A stretch of DNA of 64,000 bases from Nocardia sp. XZ_19_385. GTDB lineage: Bacteria; Actinomycetota; Actinomycetes; Mycobacteriales; Mycobacteriaceae. Below are positions 28,837 to 39,487 of this stretch, piece by piece (position 1 is the first letter of the stretch; every line of letters begins with the position of its first letter). Both the position numbers and the translations under genes were made by a program. The notes beneath the pieces were generated by a model that was given only the letters and a program-made list of their open reading frames with translations, ran no database searches and had not been told where the DNA came from. The stretch spans positions 992,001 to 1,056,000 of the forward strand of contig NZ_JACVEE010000002.1 in the NCBI RefSeq assembly GCF_015355755.1, written 5' to 3'.

Positions 28837-29591
28837 GCGAACGACTCCAGGGCTAGACCCAGTTCCGTCAGCCGGGTGCGGATCCGGCGCGCCATCTCGA
28901 CAGCGGCGGGCGAGTCACCGTGCACACAGATACTCGCCGACGTGACGGCCACCTGGCCACCGTCCACCGTGCTCGCGGCGCCGGTGGTGGCGATCGAAAC
29001 CGCCTGCGCGACAGCCGCGTCCGCGGACAAGACCGCACCGGCGGCGGAGCGGGGCGCCAGCGCGCCGTCGGGGAGATAGGCCCGATCGGCGAACGCTTCG
29101 CCGACGAACCGCAGTTTCGCCGCCGCGGCCGCCTGCTCCAGCAGCGTGCCCGCCGGCCCGAGCAGCACGAGCTCCGCATCGTATGTCGTCATCGCCTCGA
29201 CTATGGCGTCGGCGAGCCCCTGATCCTGTGCCGCCGAATGGTAGAGCGCACCATGCGGTTTCACGTATCGCACCCGGTCACCGGCCGCGCGTGCGAAAGC
29301 GTCCAGCGCGCCGATTTGATAGAGCACCTCGTCGCGGAGTTCGGCGGGCGGCACCGCGAGCGCGCGCCTGCCGAAACCCACCAGATCCCGATATCCGACA
29401 TGCGCACCGATCCGCACCCCTTTGCCGACGGCCAGCGCACAGGTGCGGCGCATGATCGACGGATCACCCGCATGGAACCCGCAGGCGATATTCGCGCTGG
29501 TGACGATGTCGAGCATGGCCACGTCGTCACCCATCGCCCAGGGGCCGAAGCCTTCGCCGAGATCACTGTTGAGGTCGAGGGGCTGGTCCAT
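28833..29591 (-). CDS. pxpA: 5-oxoprolinase subunit A (LamB/YcsF family)
   Basis: A 252-residue protein from ATG 29591 (MDQPLDLNSD). It contains the strongly conserved DLNSDLGEGFG and IACGFHAGDP, plus VKPHGALYH. LamB/YcsF proteins are the A subunit of 5-oxoprolinase. It is the first gene of the pxpABC operon and is divergent from an unknown gene starting at 29651, leaving 59 bp for two promoters. Confidence 0.92.
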   Translation of the reverse strand: MDQPLDLNSDLGEGFGPWAMGDDVAMLDIVTSANIACGFHAGDPSIMRRTCALAVGKGVRIGAHVGYRDLVGFGRRALAVPPAELRDEVLYQIGALDAFARAAGDRVRYVKPHGALYHSAAQDQGLADAIVEAMTTYDAELVLLGPAGTLLEQAAAAAKLRFVGEAFADRAYLPDGALAPRSAAGAVLSADAAVAQAVSIATTGAASTVDGGQVAVTSASICVHGDSPAAVEMARRIRTRLTELGLALESFA

Positions 29592-29650
29592 GCCTAATTT
29601 TCCCACGCCGCTGGGCGTTTCCGGGCCCCGCCGGTACGCTCGGACCAATC

Positions 29651-30466
29651 ATGGCCACGTATTTCGATCCGAAGTCATGGTCGCCGCTGCGGGCCGTCGA
29701 AGCCGGTAAGCGCCTGTTCGACCAGTCGTGGATAGACCAGTGGGTTTCGGTCACCACGTCCTGGGTCGACCCGGTGGCCGACCTGGGCGCGGGCACCGTC
29801 ACCGCCCTCATGCCGGACGTGCTGATGACCATGCTCAGCGAAGGCATCCTGAGCCGGTTCGGCGGCCAGGAGATCAACGCCACCCTGCTCGGCCACGAGC
29901 TGCACGCCACCTTGCAGGTCCTCAAGGTCCGGCGCCGGGGCGCGCACTTCCAGACCAAAACCGTGCTGTCCCGGGTGCTCTGGGACAAGCACTCGATCGA
30001 ATCGGTCACCCTGATCGCCCACGGCGTCCGGCTGATCCCCGGCGTGCCGACCAGGGTCCGCGCCCAGCACTTCGACCTGGACGGCACCGTCACCACCGAG
30101 GCCCTGGTCGGCTGGCTCAACGAGCGCGGATTCGACTGGGAACTGAGCGTGCACGACAGCGGCCTCATCCAGGCCAGACACCGCAAGCACAAACTCGTCG
30201 CGCTGGTCGACGCGGCCGTCGAGAACAACCTGCTGACCGTGCGGATCGAGAAGGCCACCTGGTGGGGGATGCGACTACCGCGCAACCTGATCACCGCGCC
30301 GGCGATTCTGATGGACGGCCTGCCGAATCACGCCCGCATCGTGCACGCCACCCGCGACGGCGACCTGGTCCGCTTCCGCGTCGACCTACCGGAGATGACG
30401 GGCTCGTTCGACCTCGCTCAAATCCGCTCGGCCATCGTCACCGGCACCACCCTGATCATCTTCTGA
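29651..30466 (+). CDS. Hypothetical protein, perhaps LmeA/DUF2993-like
   Basis: A 271-residue protein with ATG at 29651 and no clear signal peptide. The first 60 residues contain Trp-rich helices (FDPKSWSPLR and WIDQWVSVTTSWVD). The rest looks like alternating beta strands, and ends with HARIVHATRDGDLVRFRVDLPEM. That last pattern is reminiscent of DUF2993/LmeA lipid-associated proteins, but the resemblance is weak. It is divergent from pxpA and convergent with cca (6 bp between stops). The function is unknown. Confidence 0.55.
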   Translation: MATYFDPKSWSPLRAVEAGKRLFDQSWIDQWVSVTTSWVDPVADLGAGTVTALMPDVLMTMLSEGILSRFGGQEINATLLGHELHATLQVLKVRRRGAHFQTKTVLSRVLWDKHSIESVTLIAHGVRLIPGVPTRVRAQHFDLDGTVTTEALVGWLNERGFDWELSVHDSGLIQARHRKHKLVALVDAAVENNLLTVRIEKATWWGMRLPRNLITAPAILMDGLPNHARIVHATRDGDLVRFRVDLPEMTGSFDLAQIRSAIVTGTTLIIF

Positions 30467-30472
30467 TCGGTT

Positions 30473-31933
30473 TCAGGCCTGCGTCTTCCACCATTCGAGC
30501 AGCGCGGCCTCGGCCTCGTCCCGGCTCATCGGCCCGCGATCCAGGCGCAATTCCTTCAGATACGACCACGCCTTACCGACCTGCGGGCCCGGTCGCAGCC
30601 CGAGCAGTTCCATGATCGCGTTGCCGTCCAGATCGGGCCGGACCTTCGCCAGGTCCTCCTCCTCCTGCAACCGCTCGATCCGGACTTCCAGATCGTCATA
30701 GGTGGCCCGCAGCGCGGCAGCCCGCCGCTTGTTCCGCGTGGTGCAGTCGGCCCGCACCAGCTTGTGCAGCCGCGGCAGCAGCTCGTCGGCATCGGTGACG
30801 TAGCGGCGCACCGCCGAATCCGTCCACTGCCCCTTGCCGTAGCCGTGGAACCGCAGGTGCAGGAACACCAGCCGCGCCACCTCCTCGGTGAACTGCTTCG
30901 GATACTTCAACGCCCGCAACCGCTTACGCACCATCTTCGCCCCGACCACCTCGTGGTGGTGGAAGCTCACCCCGCCGCCGGGCTCGTTGCGCTTGGTGTC
31001 GGGCTTGCCGATGTCGTGCAGCAGCGCCGCCCACCGCAGCACCAGATCCGGATCGCCGTCCTCCAGGTCGATCGCCTGCTGCAACACCGTCAGCGAATGC
31101 CAGTACACGTCCTTGTGCTGGTGATGCTCGTCGATCTCCAGCTTCATCGCCGGCACCTCCGGCAGCACCCGCTGCGCCAGCCCGGTCTCGCACATGATGT
31201 TGATGCCGTCGATCGGATGCGCACCGCCGATCAGCTTGTCCAGCTCGGTCCGCACCCGTTCCGCGGTGATCCGATCGATCTGCTCGGACATCGCGGTGAT
31301 CGCGGTGCCGACCCGCGGATGCAGTTCGAACCCGAGCTGCGCGACGAACCGGGCCGCGCGCAGCATCCGCAGCGGATCGTCGTTGAACGAATCCTCGGGC
31401 GCCGCAGGCGTATCCAGCATTCCTTCGAGCAGCGCGTCCATGCCGCCGAGCGGATCGAGGAAGTCCAGCGATCCGTCCGCCCCGATCTTGACCGCCATGG
31501 CGTTCACGGTGAAATCACGCCGCACCAGATCGGCCTCGAGCGTGTCACCGAAGGTCACCTCGGGGTTGCGCGAAACCCGGTCGTAGCTGTCACTCCGGAA
31601 GGTGGTGATCTCCAGCTGCTGACCGCCCTTGGACGCACTGACCGTCCCGAACGCCAAGCCGCCGGTATCCCACAGGTGATCAGCCCACCCCCGCATGAGC
31701 TCCAGCACCACATCGGGCCGCGCGTCGGTCGTGAAATCCAGATCGGTCCCGAGCCGCCCGAGCACCGCGTCCCGCACGCTGCCGCCGACCAGATAGAGGT
31801 CATGGCCGCGGGCCGCGAACAGCGCCCCGAGCGGCGTCAGCACCTCCGACAACCCCCCAAGGGTGACCGCGGCCGCAGCCAGCAACCGGGTACGTCGATC
31901 TACTGCTGCATCCTCGGACTTGGGCGAAACCAC
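30473..31933 (-). CDS. cca: CCA tRNA nucleotidyltransferase
   Basis: About 486 residues from GTG 31933. The nucleotidyltransferase signature is LVGGSVRDAVLGRLGTDLDF. The RRDFTVNAMAV motif follows, then an HD-type domain (WAALLHDIGKPDT). The enzyme adds or repairs the 3'-CCA of tRNA. In M. tuberculosis the matching gene is named pcnA and lies at the same place in the origin region. It is divergent from the mutT4-like gene, with 96 bp between starts. Confidence 0.92.
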   Translation of the reverse strand: MVSPKSEDAAVDRRTRLLAAAAVTLGGLSEVLTPLGALFAARGHDLYLVGGSVRDAVLGRLGTDLDFTTDARPDVVLELMRGWADHLWDTGGLAFGTVSASKGGQQLEITTFRSDSYDRVSRNPEVTFGDTLEADLVRRDFTVNAMAVKIGADGSLDFLDPLGGMDALLEGMLDTPAAPEDSFNDDPLRMLRAARFVAQLGFELHPRVGTAITAMSEQIDRITAERVRTELDKLIGGAHPIDGINIMCETGLAQRVLPEVPAMKLEIDEHHQHKDVYWHSLTVLQQAIDLEDGDPDLVLRWAALLHDIGKPDTKRNEPGGGVSFHHHEVVGAKMVRKRLRALKYPKQFTEEVARLVFLHLRFHGYGKGQWTDSAVRRYVTDADELLPRLHKLVRADCTTRNKRRAAALRATYDDLEVRIERLQEEEDLAKVRPDLDGNAIMELLGLRPGPQVGKAWSYLKELRLDRGPMSRDEAEAALLEWWKTQA

Positions 31934-32029
31934 GAAACGGCAGCTTACCGACCTTCCGCACCAGCTCCTAAGCGCGAGGATCACGGTCTCCGACTCAGGC
32001 GTACCGAACCCACCGTCTAAGCTTGCTGA

Positions 32030-32569
32030 GTGTCTCCGGCCGATCGTGCGAACAGTCGACGCCGCCAGCCTCGGCGCCGCGGTTCGGCCCCCAACGCTGC
32101 GCCGAAGCCGCGCATGCGCACCGTGCGGGAAACTTCCGCCGGTGGCCTGGTCGTCGACGGGCTCGACGGTCCGGGCGAAAAGCGCAGTGCCGCACTGATC
32201 GGGCGCACCGATCGTCGTGGTCGTTTGCTGTGGTCGCTACCCAAAGGCCATATCGAAGAGGGCGAAACGCCCGAGCAAACCGCGATTCGTGAGGTGGCCG
32301 AGGAGACCGGAATCAATGGTGTCGTGGTCGCCGAACTGGGCAGTATCGATTACTGGTTCGTGACCGAGGGCCGCCGGGTACACAAGACCGTGCATCATTA
32401 TCTCCTGCGGTCGGTCGGCGGTGAGCTGTCCGACGCCGATGTGGAAGTCACCCAGGTCGCCTGGGTTCCGTTGAGCGAGCTGCATTCCCGGCTCGCGTAC
32501 GCGGACGAACGGCGACTGGCCGAGGTGGCGAACAAGCTGATCGACCGGATGGAGACCGGCAAGCGATGA
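32030..32569 (+). CDS. mutT4: Nudix hydrolase, MutT4-like
   Basis: A 179-residue protein with a GTG start at 32030. A basic, disordered N-terminus of about 28 residues is followed by a Nudix domain. The Nudix box is at residues 73-95 (GHIEEGE, then REVAEETGI). It occupies the position of mycobacterial mutT4, upstream of a DUF6049-type gene. It may hydrolyse damaged or signalling nucleotides. Its stop overlaps the next start by 4 bp (ATGA). Confidence 0.85.
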   Translation: MSPADRANSRRRQPRRRGSAPNAAPKPRMRTVRETSAGGLVVDGLDGPGEKRSAALIGRTDRRGRLLWSLPKGHIEEGETPEQTAIREVAEETGINGVVVAELGSIDYWFVTEGRRVHKTVHHYLLRSVGGELSDADVEVTQVAWVPLSELHSRLAYADERRLAEVANKLIDRMETGKR

Positions 32570-35118
32570 CGCAAGGACTCTGCCGGATCATCGTGGCGGT
32601 CCTGACCCTGATCGGTTCGATGCTCGCGGTGCCGGTGCTGGCCGGTGCGCAGCCCACCGGGTCGAACAATGCGTCCACCCCGAAATTCCTGAAGCTGTCG
32701 CTGGATTCGGTGTCGCCGTCGACGGTGACGACCACCAGCGAGCCGCGCCTGACGGTGTCGGGCACGGTCACCAATATCGGCGACCGGGTGGTCGACGACA
32801 TCAGTGTCCGGATCCAGCGCGCCGCCGCGGTGACCACACCCAGTGACCTGCGGTACGCGTTGCGCTTGGACCAGATCAACTACGAGGTGACCGGCCCGTT
32901 CGAGGACGTGGCCGAGCGGCTCAGTCCGGGGCAGCGCAAACAGTTCACGCTGAGTATCGACCTGCGGGGGAGTGGCGAAGCCTCGCTCGGGTTGACGCAG
33001 GCCGGTATCTATCCGTTGTTGCTGAATGTCAACGGGGAACCGGCCTACGGCAGTCAGGCGCGTCTGGATGACGCCCGGTTCCTGCTGCCGGTGCTCGGTT
33101 TACCGCCCACTCCCGAGGAGCCCGCCGCACCGGCCCCGCCGGATGTCCCGGTGGCGACCACCCTGATCTGGCCCCTGGCCGACCGTCCGCGCATGGTGGC
33201 GGGCGTCCCCGGCACCGTGGACGGCAAAGCCGAACTGACCGACGACGAACTGGCCGCTTCGCTCGCGAAGGGCGGGCGGCTGGAGCAGTTGCTGGCCGCG
33301 CTGGAAACCGCGATCGGCAACAGCGGCCGCAACAACCCGGCTTCCGCGATCTGTGTCGCCGTCGATCCCGATCTGCTGCTCACCGCGCAGGCCATGACCA
33401 AGGGCTACCGGGTGCTGGCCAGCCCCTCGGATCCGGACGGCCAGACCCGCGCGGGCGCCGGCGCCGAGGCGGCGCAGGCCTGGCTGGACCGGTTGCGCAC
33501 GGTCGCCGCCTCGACCTGCACGGTGGCGCTGCCGTTCGCGCAGGTCGACGTGTCCGCGCTGGCGGCGGTGAACGACCCGGACCTGTCCGCGCGCGCGTTG
33601 AACGCGCCCGCCGATATCGTCGACACCCTCCTCACCACCAAGTCCGTGCGCGGCGTCAGCCTGCCCGATTCCGGCAGCATCGATTCCGGTGCGGGAATGC
33701 TGTTGCGCAGCCACGGTTTCGAGACCGCGGTGCTCGCCGATACGGCGGCGGTCCCGGTCGGCACGGCGGGCGCCAGCGATCTTCCGCAGACCGCCGCCAC
33801 CACCTCCCGGACGGCGCTGCCGGAGCCCGCCGCACCCGACATGGTCCGAATACCCGGGATCACCGCGCCCCAGGACGACCCCGCCCCGGCCGAATCCGCC
33901 ACGCCCGCAACGCCGTCGAGTACACCGACCGCCACCTCGGCGGCTCCCACCACGACCACGACACCCACCCCGTCGACGCCGGCGGCCCCGCCCGCCGACC
34001 CCGCGCTGCACGTCGCGCCCTTCGACATCTGGTCGGCGACAGCACTGGCCGCGGTCGGCTCCAACCCGCCGACCCCGTCCTACACCCCGAGCCGGGTCCG
34101 CTACGACGTCACCAACGATTCCCGCACGGCCCGCCTGCAGGACGCGCTCGGCGCGATCACCTGGACCGCGCTCAATCCCCTGGCGGGCCGCCCGCGTTCG
34201 CAGCTGCTCATGCCCCCGCAGCAGTGGGGCGCCAACAAGGACGAGGCGTCGGCGCTGCTCAAGCAGCTGGACCTGCTGATGCGCAACAACCTCGCGACCC
34301 CGCGCCCGTTCACCGAATTGCTCGCCGAACCGCCCGACCCGCAGCCCTACGAGCTGGACTATCTGGGCCAGGCCGCACGCGACGCGGTGCCGAGCCGGTT
34401 CGTGCCCCCGGCGCGGGACCAGAATGCCCGGATCACCGACCTGCTGAACGCGTTGGTCGAGGTTCCCGAATCCCAGCCGACGCCACGGGATTTCCTCACC
34501 CCCTTGCGCGACGACCTGATCCGGGTGCTGACCCTCTCGGATCGCCGCACCGGAAACTCCGCCCAGCCGGACACTTTCGCGCAGCGCCGCCAGGATCAGA
34601 CCACCCGCGAGCTGGACAGTCTCTACAACTCGGTGACGGTGCTGCCGCCGGGCGGCGTCTACACCCTGGCCTCCGAACAGAGCCCGTTGCTGCTGGTAGC
34701 GCGCAACAATCTGCCGGTCTCGATCCGCATCCGATTCCGGATCGAGGCACCGGCCGAGACGAATATCACCGATATCGGCGAACAGCAGTTGCCGCCCAAC
34801 GGAACCCGCTCGTTCCAGGTCCCGACCGAGATCGACGACAGCCGTAACCTGGTCGTTCCCATTTCCATTACCACACCCGACGGCGTCCCCCTGGGTCATC
34901 CGACCTCGGTCTCCGTGCGCTCGAACGCCTACGGTCAGGCGTTGGCGATAATTACCGCATGTGCTGGATTGCTGTTGTTCCTGCTTGCCGGGCGCCGGTT
35001 GTGGCACCGGTTCCGGGGAGAGCCCGATCCGGCCGACGAAGGGTTCGATCCGGGCACCCGGCGCCGCGTCAACCGCTACCTGCGGGCACGGAAACGGGTA
35101 CTGCGTGACGAGAGTTGA
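32566..35118 (+). CDS. DUF6049 family secreted/membrane protein
   Basis: An 850-residue protein. A signal peptide (about 1-28, ending near LAGAQP) is followed by an Ig-like domain with [13 protein letters not shown]. The central part holds a Pro/Thr/Ser-rich low-complexity linker (about residues 425-485). One membrane helix near the C-terminus ([18 protein letters not shown]) precedes a basic cytoplasmic tail. It matches Rv3909 in position and architecture and sits directly before murJ. The conserved neighbourhood suggests a cell envelope role, but the function is unknown. Confidence 0.82.
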   Translation: MTQGLCRIIVAVLTLIGSMLAVPVLAGAQPTGSNNASTPKFLKLSLDSVSPSTVTTTSEPRLTVSGTVTNIGDRVVDDISVRIQRAAAVTTPSDLRYALRLDQINYEVTGPFEDVAERLSPGQRKQFTLSIDLRGSGEASLGLTQAGIYPLLLNVNGEPAYGSQARLDDARFLLPVLGLPPTPEEPAAPAPPDVPVATTLIWPLADRPRMVAGVPGTVDGKAELTDDELAASLAKGGRLEQLLAALETAIGNSGRNNPASAICVAVDPDLLLTAQAMTKGYRVLASPSDPDGQTRAGAGAEAAQAWLDRLRTVAASTCTVALPFAQVDVSALAAVNDPDLSARALNAPADIVDTLLTTKSVRGVSLPDSGSIDSGAGMLLRSHGFETAVLADTAAVPVGTAGASDLPQTAATTSRTALPEPAAPDMVRIPGITAPQDDPAPAESATPATPSSTPTATSAAPTTTTTPTPSTPAAPPADPALHVAPFDIWSATALAAVGSNPPTPSYTPSRVRYDVTNDSRTARLQDALGAITWTALNPLAGRPRSQLLMPPQQWGANKDEASALLKQLDLLMRNNLATPRPFTELLAEPPDPQPYELDYLGQAARDAVPSRFVPPARDQNARITDLLNALVEVPESQPTPRDFLTPLRDDLIRVLTLSDRRTGNSAQPDTFAQRRQDQTTRELDSLYNSVTVLPPGGVYTLASEQSPLLLVARNNLPVSIRIRFRIEAPAETNITDIGEQQLPPNGTRSFQVPTEIDDSRNLVVPISITTPDGVPLGHPTSVSVRSNAYGQALAIITACAGLLLFLLAGRRLWHRFRGEPDPADEGFDPGTRRRVNRYLRARKRVLRDES

Positions 35119-35247
35119 GCCGACCCTTCCACAGGTGTGCACAATGGGGGAGAGCTCGATGGGTGTCGGTGTTTTGGTGACAAATGGCGAAACGCCGAAA
35201 GCTCGAGCAAGCCGGATGCACAGGTCCGGCTCGGTACAGGAGGCATG

Positions 35248-38200
35248 ATGAGCGACGATGATTTGTCCGCTCATCCCCCTCGACCGGAGGAAAGACCTGA
35301 CGGGCCGCCCGCCCGCCGGGCCCCTGCGGCACCGTGGGAACGGCGACTACAGCAGTCCGAGCCGCAAGAAGAGCCGGGCATGACGCACCGCGATCCGTAT
35401 GGTGTGCCGCCGCGTCGGCCGCAGGTCAGCCGCCCCGTTCCGCCGCCGCAAGGCAGACCGGTGCCCCCGCCGCCCGGCCGCCCCGGCCCCGATCCACGTC
35501 AACCGGCGCCGCGTCCGCATCCAGGGCAGCAGTCCTACCCGCCGCCGCCCGCCCCGCGCGATCGGCAGCAGCCTCCGCCCGGCCGGCCCAGACCACCGAT
35601 GCCGCCCGGCCGGCCCGACCCACGTCAGCAGCCCCAGCCTGGTCATCCGCATCCGGATCAGCCCACCAGGCGGCTCGCCGCACCCCCGAACTACCCACCG
35701 CCGCAACCGAACCCGGCGCCCGCGCATCCGGCCCACCAGCAGCGCCGGCCGGAACGCCCGGACCCGGTGCGGCGCCCGCGCACCCAGGAGTGGCCGGTCG
35801 CCACCAAGGAACCGGAAGCGGAACCCAAGGAAAGCGCCGGCGGACGGCTGCTCCGCAACTCCGGTTCGATGGCGGTCGCGACACTGATCAGCCGCATCAC
35901 CGGCTTCGGCAAGGTACTGATGCTGGCGGCCGTGCTCGGCCCGGAGATCGCCTCCGCGTTCACCTCCGCGAGCCTGATCCCGAACATGATCGCCGAGCTG
36001 GTACTCGGCGCGGTGCTCGGCGCGATCGTGGTTCCGACGCTGGTGCGCGCCGAACAGGAAGATCCCGACCGCGGCGCGGCCTTCACCAGACGACTCATCA
36101 CCGCCGCGTTCGCGGTCCTGCTGACCGCCACGGTGCTGACCACCGCGCTCGCCCCGATCCTCGCGACCCATGTCTTCGTGGCCTCCGACGGCAAGGTCAA
36201 CACCGCACTCACCACCGCGCTGACCTTCTTGTTGCTGCCCGCGATCCTCTTCTACGGCATGTCCGCGCTGCTCACGGCGATCCTGAACACCAGGGAGAAC
36301 TTCAAGCCCGGCGCCTGGGCGCCGGTGCTGAACAACGTGGTGGTGCTCGCCGTGCTCGCGCTCTACGCGCTGACACCCGGTGAGATCACGCTGAACCCGG
36401 TGCGGATGAGCGATCCGAAACTGCTGGTGCTCGGTGTCGGCGTCACCCTCGGTGTGGTCGTCCAGGCACTGAGCCTGCTGCCCGCGATTCGCCGCGAGGG
36501 CATCGATCTGCGCCCGCTGTGGGGCCTGGACGATCGGCTCCGGCAGTTCGGCACGATGGGCGCGGCGATCATCCTGTACGTGGCGATCAGCCAGGTCGGC
36601 ATGATCTTCGCCAACCATGTGTCCTCCGAGGCGGACGCCGCCGGCCCGGCCATTTACTCCTATACCTGGCTGCTGCTCCAATTGCCGTACGGCGTCCTGG
36701 TTGTCACGCTGCTGACCGCGATCATGCCGCGGCTGAGCCGCAACGCCGCCGCCGACGACACCCCCGCGGTGGTCGACGATCTGTCGGTCGCCACCCGCTT
36801 GAGCATGATCGCGCTGCTGCCGGTGGTCACCTTCTTCACCCTGGCGGGCCCGCAGATCGGTGAGGCGCTGTTCGGGTACGCGCGCTTCTCCGGCGACGCC
36901 CAACGGCTCGGCACGGCGCTGGCCTGGTCGGCGTTCACGCTGATCCCGTACTCGCTGGTGCTGATTCACCTGCGCGTGTTCTACGCCCGGCATCAGGCCT
37001 GGACCCCGACCTGGATCATCCTCGGCATCACCGGCGTGAAGATCGTGCTCTCCGCGCTGGCGCCGATGATCGCGCGCACCCCCGATCAGGTCGTGATCGT
37101 GCTCGGCGCGGTGAACGGCATCAGCTTCGCGGTCGGCGCCGGCATCGGCGGTTACCTGCTGCATCGCAGTCTCGGCGATCTGCGCATGGCCAATGTCGGG
37201 CGCACCATCACCCGCGTGGTGCTGGCCTCGATCGCGGGCGGTGCGGTGATGCTCATCGTCGACACCGTGCTCGGGCTGGACCGGCTCTCGAACTCCTTCG
37301 GCGGACCCGGCTCGCTGATCCGGGTGGCGATCGACGGCATCGTGCTGCTCGCCGTGGCGTTCGGTTTGATGCGACTCGCCGGTGTTCCTGAAATCGTTGC
37401 AATTACGGTCGCGGTGTCGCGGCGGCTGGGTATCACGCCCCCCGCGCCCGATCTGGATCTCGACACCCCGGTCGAGGACGAGTACGCCACGCAGGTGTTC
37501 CGCAGGCCGGACCCGTACGGTTACTCCGGATTCGACCCGTACATGGACGCACAAACCATGGTGCTGCCCGTCATCCGAGACGTGGCTGTTGACCGCACCA
37601 GCAGGGGCGAGTTCCCGTACCCTGTTCGGCAGAGAAGCACAAGTGGCGAATTCGCCGGCACCTCGATAAATCAGGGCGAAGGAGGACCGAGGGTGAGCGA
37701 CGACGCGGCGGTGGGCGGCGTCCCGTCCGCCCCTGAAACAGCGGCGGCCACAGCCGGCGGTTTGGAGACCGACATCGAACACCCCACTCCGGATCCCGCG
37801 CCCGGGCGGCGCGACAACGACGGCCCCGCGCCTCGCGATCCGATGTATGACACCGGGATGATCCCGATCCCGCCGTTGCAGGCGCCGCCCCCGGGCGTCG
37901 ATCCGGGTGCCCGCCGGGGCCCGCGCGGTCCCAAGCTGATGGCGGGCGCCTCGGTGGCCGGTGGCCGCTACCGGCTGCTCGCCCCGCACGGTGGCGCCCG
38001 CGGCCTGAAGTTCTGGCAGGCCCTCGACATCAAACTCGACCGCGAGGTCGCGCTGACCTTCGTCGACGCCGATCAGAAGTCCGGCGAGAACTCCGGACAC
38101 GATGGCCCGCAGGCGATCCTGTCGCGCACACTGCGCCTGGGCCGGATCAGTTCGCCCGGTCTGGCCCGCGTCCTCGACGTGGTGCGCGGCAGCTCCGGCG

Positions 38201-39474
38201 GCATCGTGGTCGCCGAGTGGACGCCCGGTCGTTCGCTGCGGGAGATGGCCGAAACCGTGCCGTCCCCGATCGGTGCGGCCCGCGCCATCCGGGCGCTCGC
38301 CTCGGCCGCCGAACTGGCGCACCGCGGCGGCGGCTCGCTGTCCATCGATAACCCGGATCGCGTCCGGATCAGCGCGACCGGTGACGCCGTGCTCGCCTTC
38401 CCGGGCACCCTGTCCGATTCCGACGCACAGTCCGACGTGCGCGGCCTCGGCGCCATGCTCTACGCGCTGATCACCGCGCGCTGGCCGATCCGCGCCGGCG
38501 GCATGACCGGTGCCGCGGCCACCGTCGGCGGTCTGCGCCTGGCCGATTTCGGCCCGGACGGCACCCCCGTGGAGCCGCGCCAGATCCGGCCCGAGGTGCC
38601 CTTCGAGATCTCCGCGGTCGCCGTGCGCTCGCTGGAATCGAACAAGGGTGTGCGCACCGCCGCCACCGTCCAGCACGTGCTGGAGCAGGCGTCGGTCGTC
38701 GATCAGAAGACCGATTTCATCCCGGTGCTGAGATTGGGTCAGCGCCAGAACGCGCAGGCCGCGGCCGTCGTCGACGAATCGCTGGCCGACCCGGAACTGC
38801 TCGCGCAGGAACGGGAACGCTCGCAGCGGATGATGTGGATCATGGTCGGCCTGGGCATCCTGGCCGCGCTGGTGGTCGGCATCATCATCTGGTGGATGGT
38901 CAGCCTGTTCGCGCCGACCGCCTCCGATCAGCCGCTCAACGAGCAGCGCAATATCGGCCTGACCACCGAGTCGACGGCGGCGCCGACACAGGCCTCCGGT
39001 AGCCCGGCGGCGCCGAGTGCCGCCGCGCCCGCCGGTGTGCCGGTGCCGGTGGCCAAGGTCGAGGTGTTCTCCCCGGAGGGCACCCCCGACAACGCGGGGA
39101 CCGTGAGCGCGGTGCTGGACCACAATCCCGGCACCGTCTGGAAGACGGATCAGTACTTCCAGCAGTTCCCCGCCCTGAAGAAGGGCATCGGGCTCCTAGC
39201 CACGCTCCCGAGCCCGGCGAAGCTGACCAACGTGTCGATCACTTCGCCGAGCCCGGGCACGTCGGTGGAGATAAGAACCTCGCCCACCGATTCGCCGACG
39301 CTGGATCAGACCCAGCTGATCGGCTCGGCACGACTAGGGGAGGGCGTCACCGAGATCTCGGTGCGCGCCGACCAACCCGCCCGCTATGTGCTCGTCTGGG
39401 TCACCGGCCTCGGCAATTCCGGTGGTCAGTTCCAAACCGCGATCGCCGACCTCCGCTTCGACGCCGCCCGGTAG
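35248..39474 (+). CDS. murJ: Lipid II flippase MurJ/MviN with pseudokinase and C-terminal domain
   Basis: A 1408-residue protein from ATG 35248 (MSDDDLSAHP), preceded by AGGAGG. An alternative ATG is at 35245. Domains in order: a Pro/Arg-rich disordered region (1-195), a MurJ-type flippase with about 14 helices (197-725), a linker, a kinase-like domain (about 900-1170) starting VAGGRYRLLAPHGGARGLKFW, one helix (about 1194-1220), and a beta-rich extracytoplasmic domain (about 1267-1408). The kinase-like domain lacks a normal Gly loop and HRD/DFG motifs, so it is a pseudokinase, as in mycobacterial MviN, where it is phosphorylated by PknB and binds FhaA. MurJ flips lipid II for peptidoglycan synthesis. 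Confidence 0.92.
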   Translation: MSDDDLSAHPPRPEERPDGPPARRAPAAPWERRLQQSEPQEEPGMTHRDPYGVPPRRPQVSRPVPPPQGRPVPPPPGRPGPDPRQPAPRPHPGQQSYPPPPAPRDRQQPPPGRPRPPMPPGRPDPRQQPQPGHPHPDQPTRRLAAPPNYPPPQPNPAPAHPAHQQRRPERPDPVRRPRTQEWPVATKEPEAEPKESAGGRLLRNSGSMAVATLISRITGFGKVLMLAAVLGPEIASAFTSASLIPNMIAELVLGAVLGAIVVPTLVRAEQEDPDRGAAFTRRLITAAFAVLLTATVLTTALAPILATHVFVASDGKVNTALTTALTFLLLPAILFYGMSALLTAILNTRENFKPGAWAPVLNNVVVLAVLALYALTPGEITLNPVRMSDPKLLVLGVGVTLGVVVQALSLLPAIRREGIDLRPLWGLDDRLRQFGTMGAAIILYVAISQVGMIFANHVSSEADAAGPAIYSYTWLLLQLPYGVLVVTLLTAIMPRLSRNAAADDTPAVVDDLSVATRLSMIALLPVVTFFTLAGPQIGEALFGYARFSGDAQRLGTALAWSAFTLIPYSLVLIHLRVFYARHQAWTPTWIILGITGVKIVLSALAPMIARTPDQVVIVLGAVNGISFAVGAGIGGYLLHRSLGDLRMANVGRTITRVVLASIAGGAVMLIVDTVLGLDRLSNSFGGPGSLIRVAIDGIVLLAVAFGLMRLAGVPEIVAITVAVSRRLGITPPAPDLDLDTPVEDEYATQVFRRPDPYGYSGFDPYMDAQTMVLPVIRDVAVDRTSRGEFPYPVRQRSTSGEFAGTSINQGEGGPRVSDDAAVGGVPSAPETAAATAGGLETDIEHPTPDPAPGRRDNDGPAPRDPMYDTGMIPIPPLQAPPPGVDPGARRGPRGPKLMAGASVAGGRYRLLAPHGGARGLKFWQALDIKLDREVALTFVDADQKSGENSGHDGPQAILSRTLRLGRISSPGLARVLDVVRGSSGGIVVAEWTPGRSLREMAETVPSPIGAARAIRALASAAELAHRGGGSLSIDNPDRVRISATGDAVLAFPGTLSDSDAQSDVRGLGAMLYALITARWPIRAGGMTGAAATVGGLRLADFGPDGTPVEPRQIRPEVPFEISAVAVRSLESNKGVRTAATVQHVLEQASVVDQKTDFIPVLRLGQRQNAQAAAVVDESLADPELLAQERERSQRMMWIMVGLGILAALVVGIIIWWMVSLFAPTASDQPLNEQRNIGLTTESTAAPTQASGSPAAPSAAAPAGVPVPVAKVEVFSPEGTPDNAGTVSAVLDHNPGTVWKTDQYFQQFPALKKGIGLLATLPSPAKLTNVSITSPSPGTSVEIRTSPTDSPTLDQTQLIGSARLGEGVTEISVRADQPARYVLVWVTGLGNSGGQFQTAIADLRFDAAR

Positions 39475-39487
39475 ATATCGAAGCTCC

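Noticed and set aside
33100..35274. A frame of 724 codons opposite the DUF6049 gene
   Set aside because: It is a shadow of the gene on the plus strand. Its Arg- and Gly-rich translation has no signal or domain.
35347..39123. An open frame of 1258 codons opposite murJ
   Set aside because: It is antisense to the flippase gene. Its composition (many Arg, His and Gln) is that of a shadow frame.
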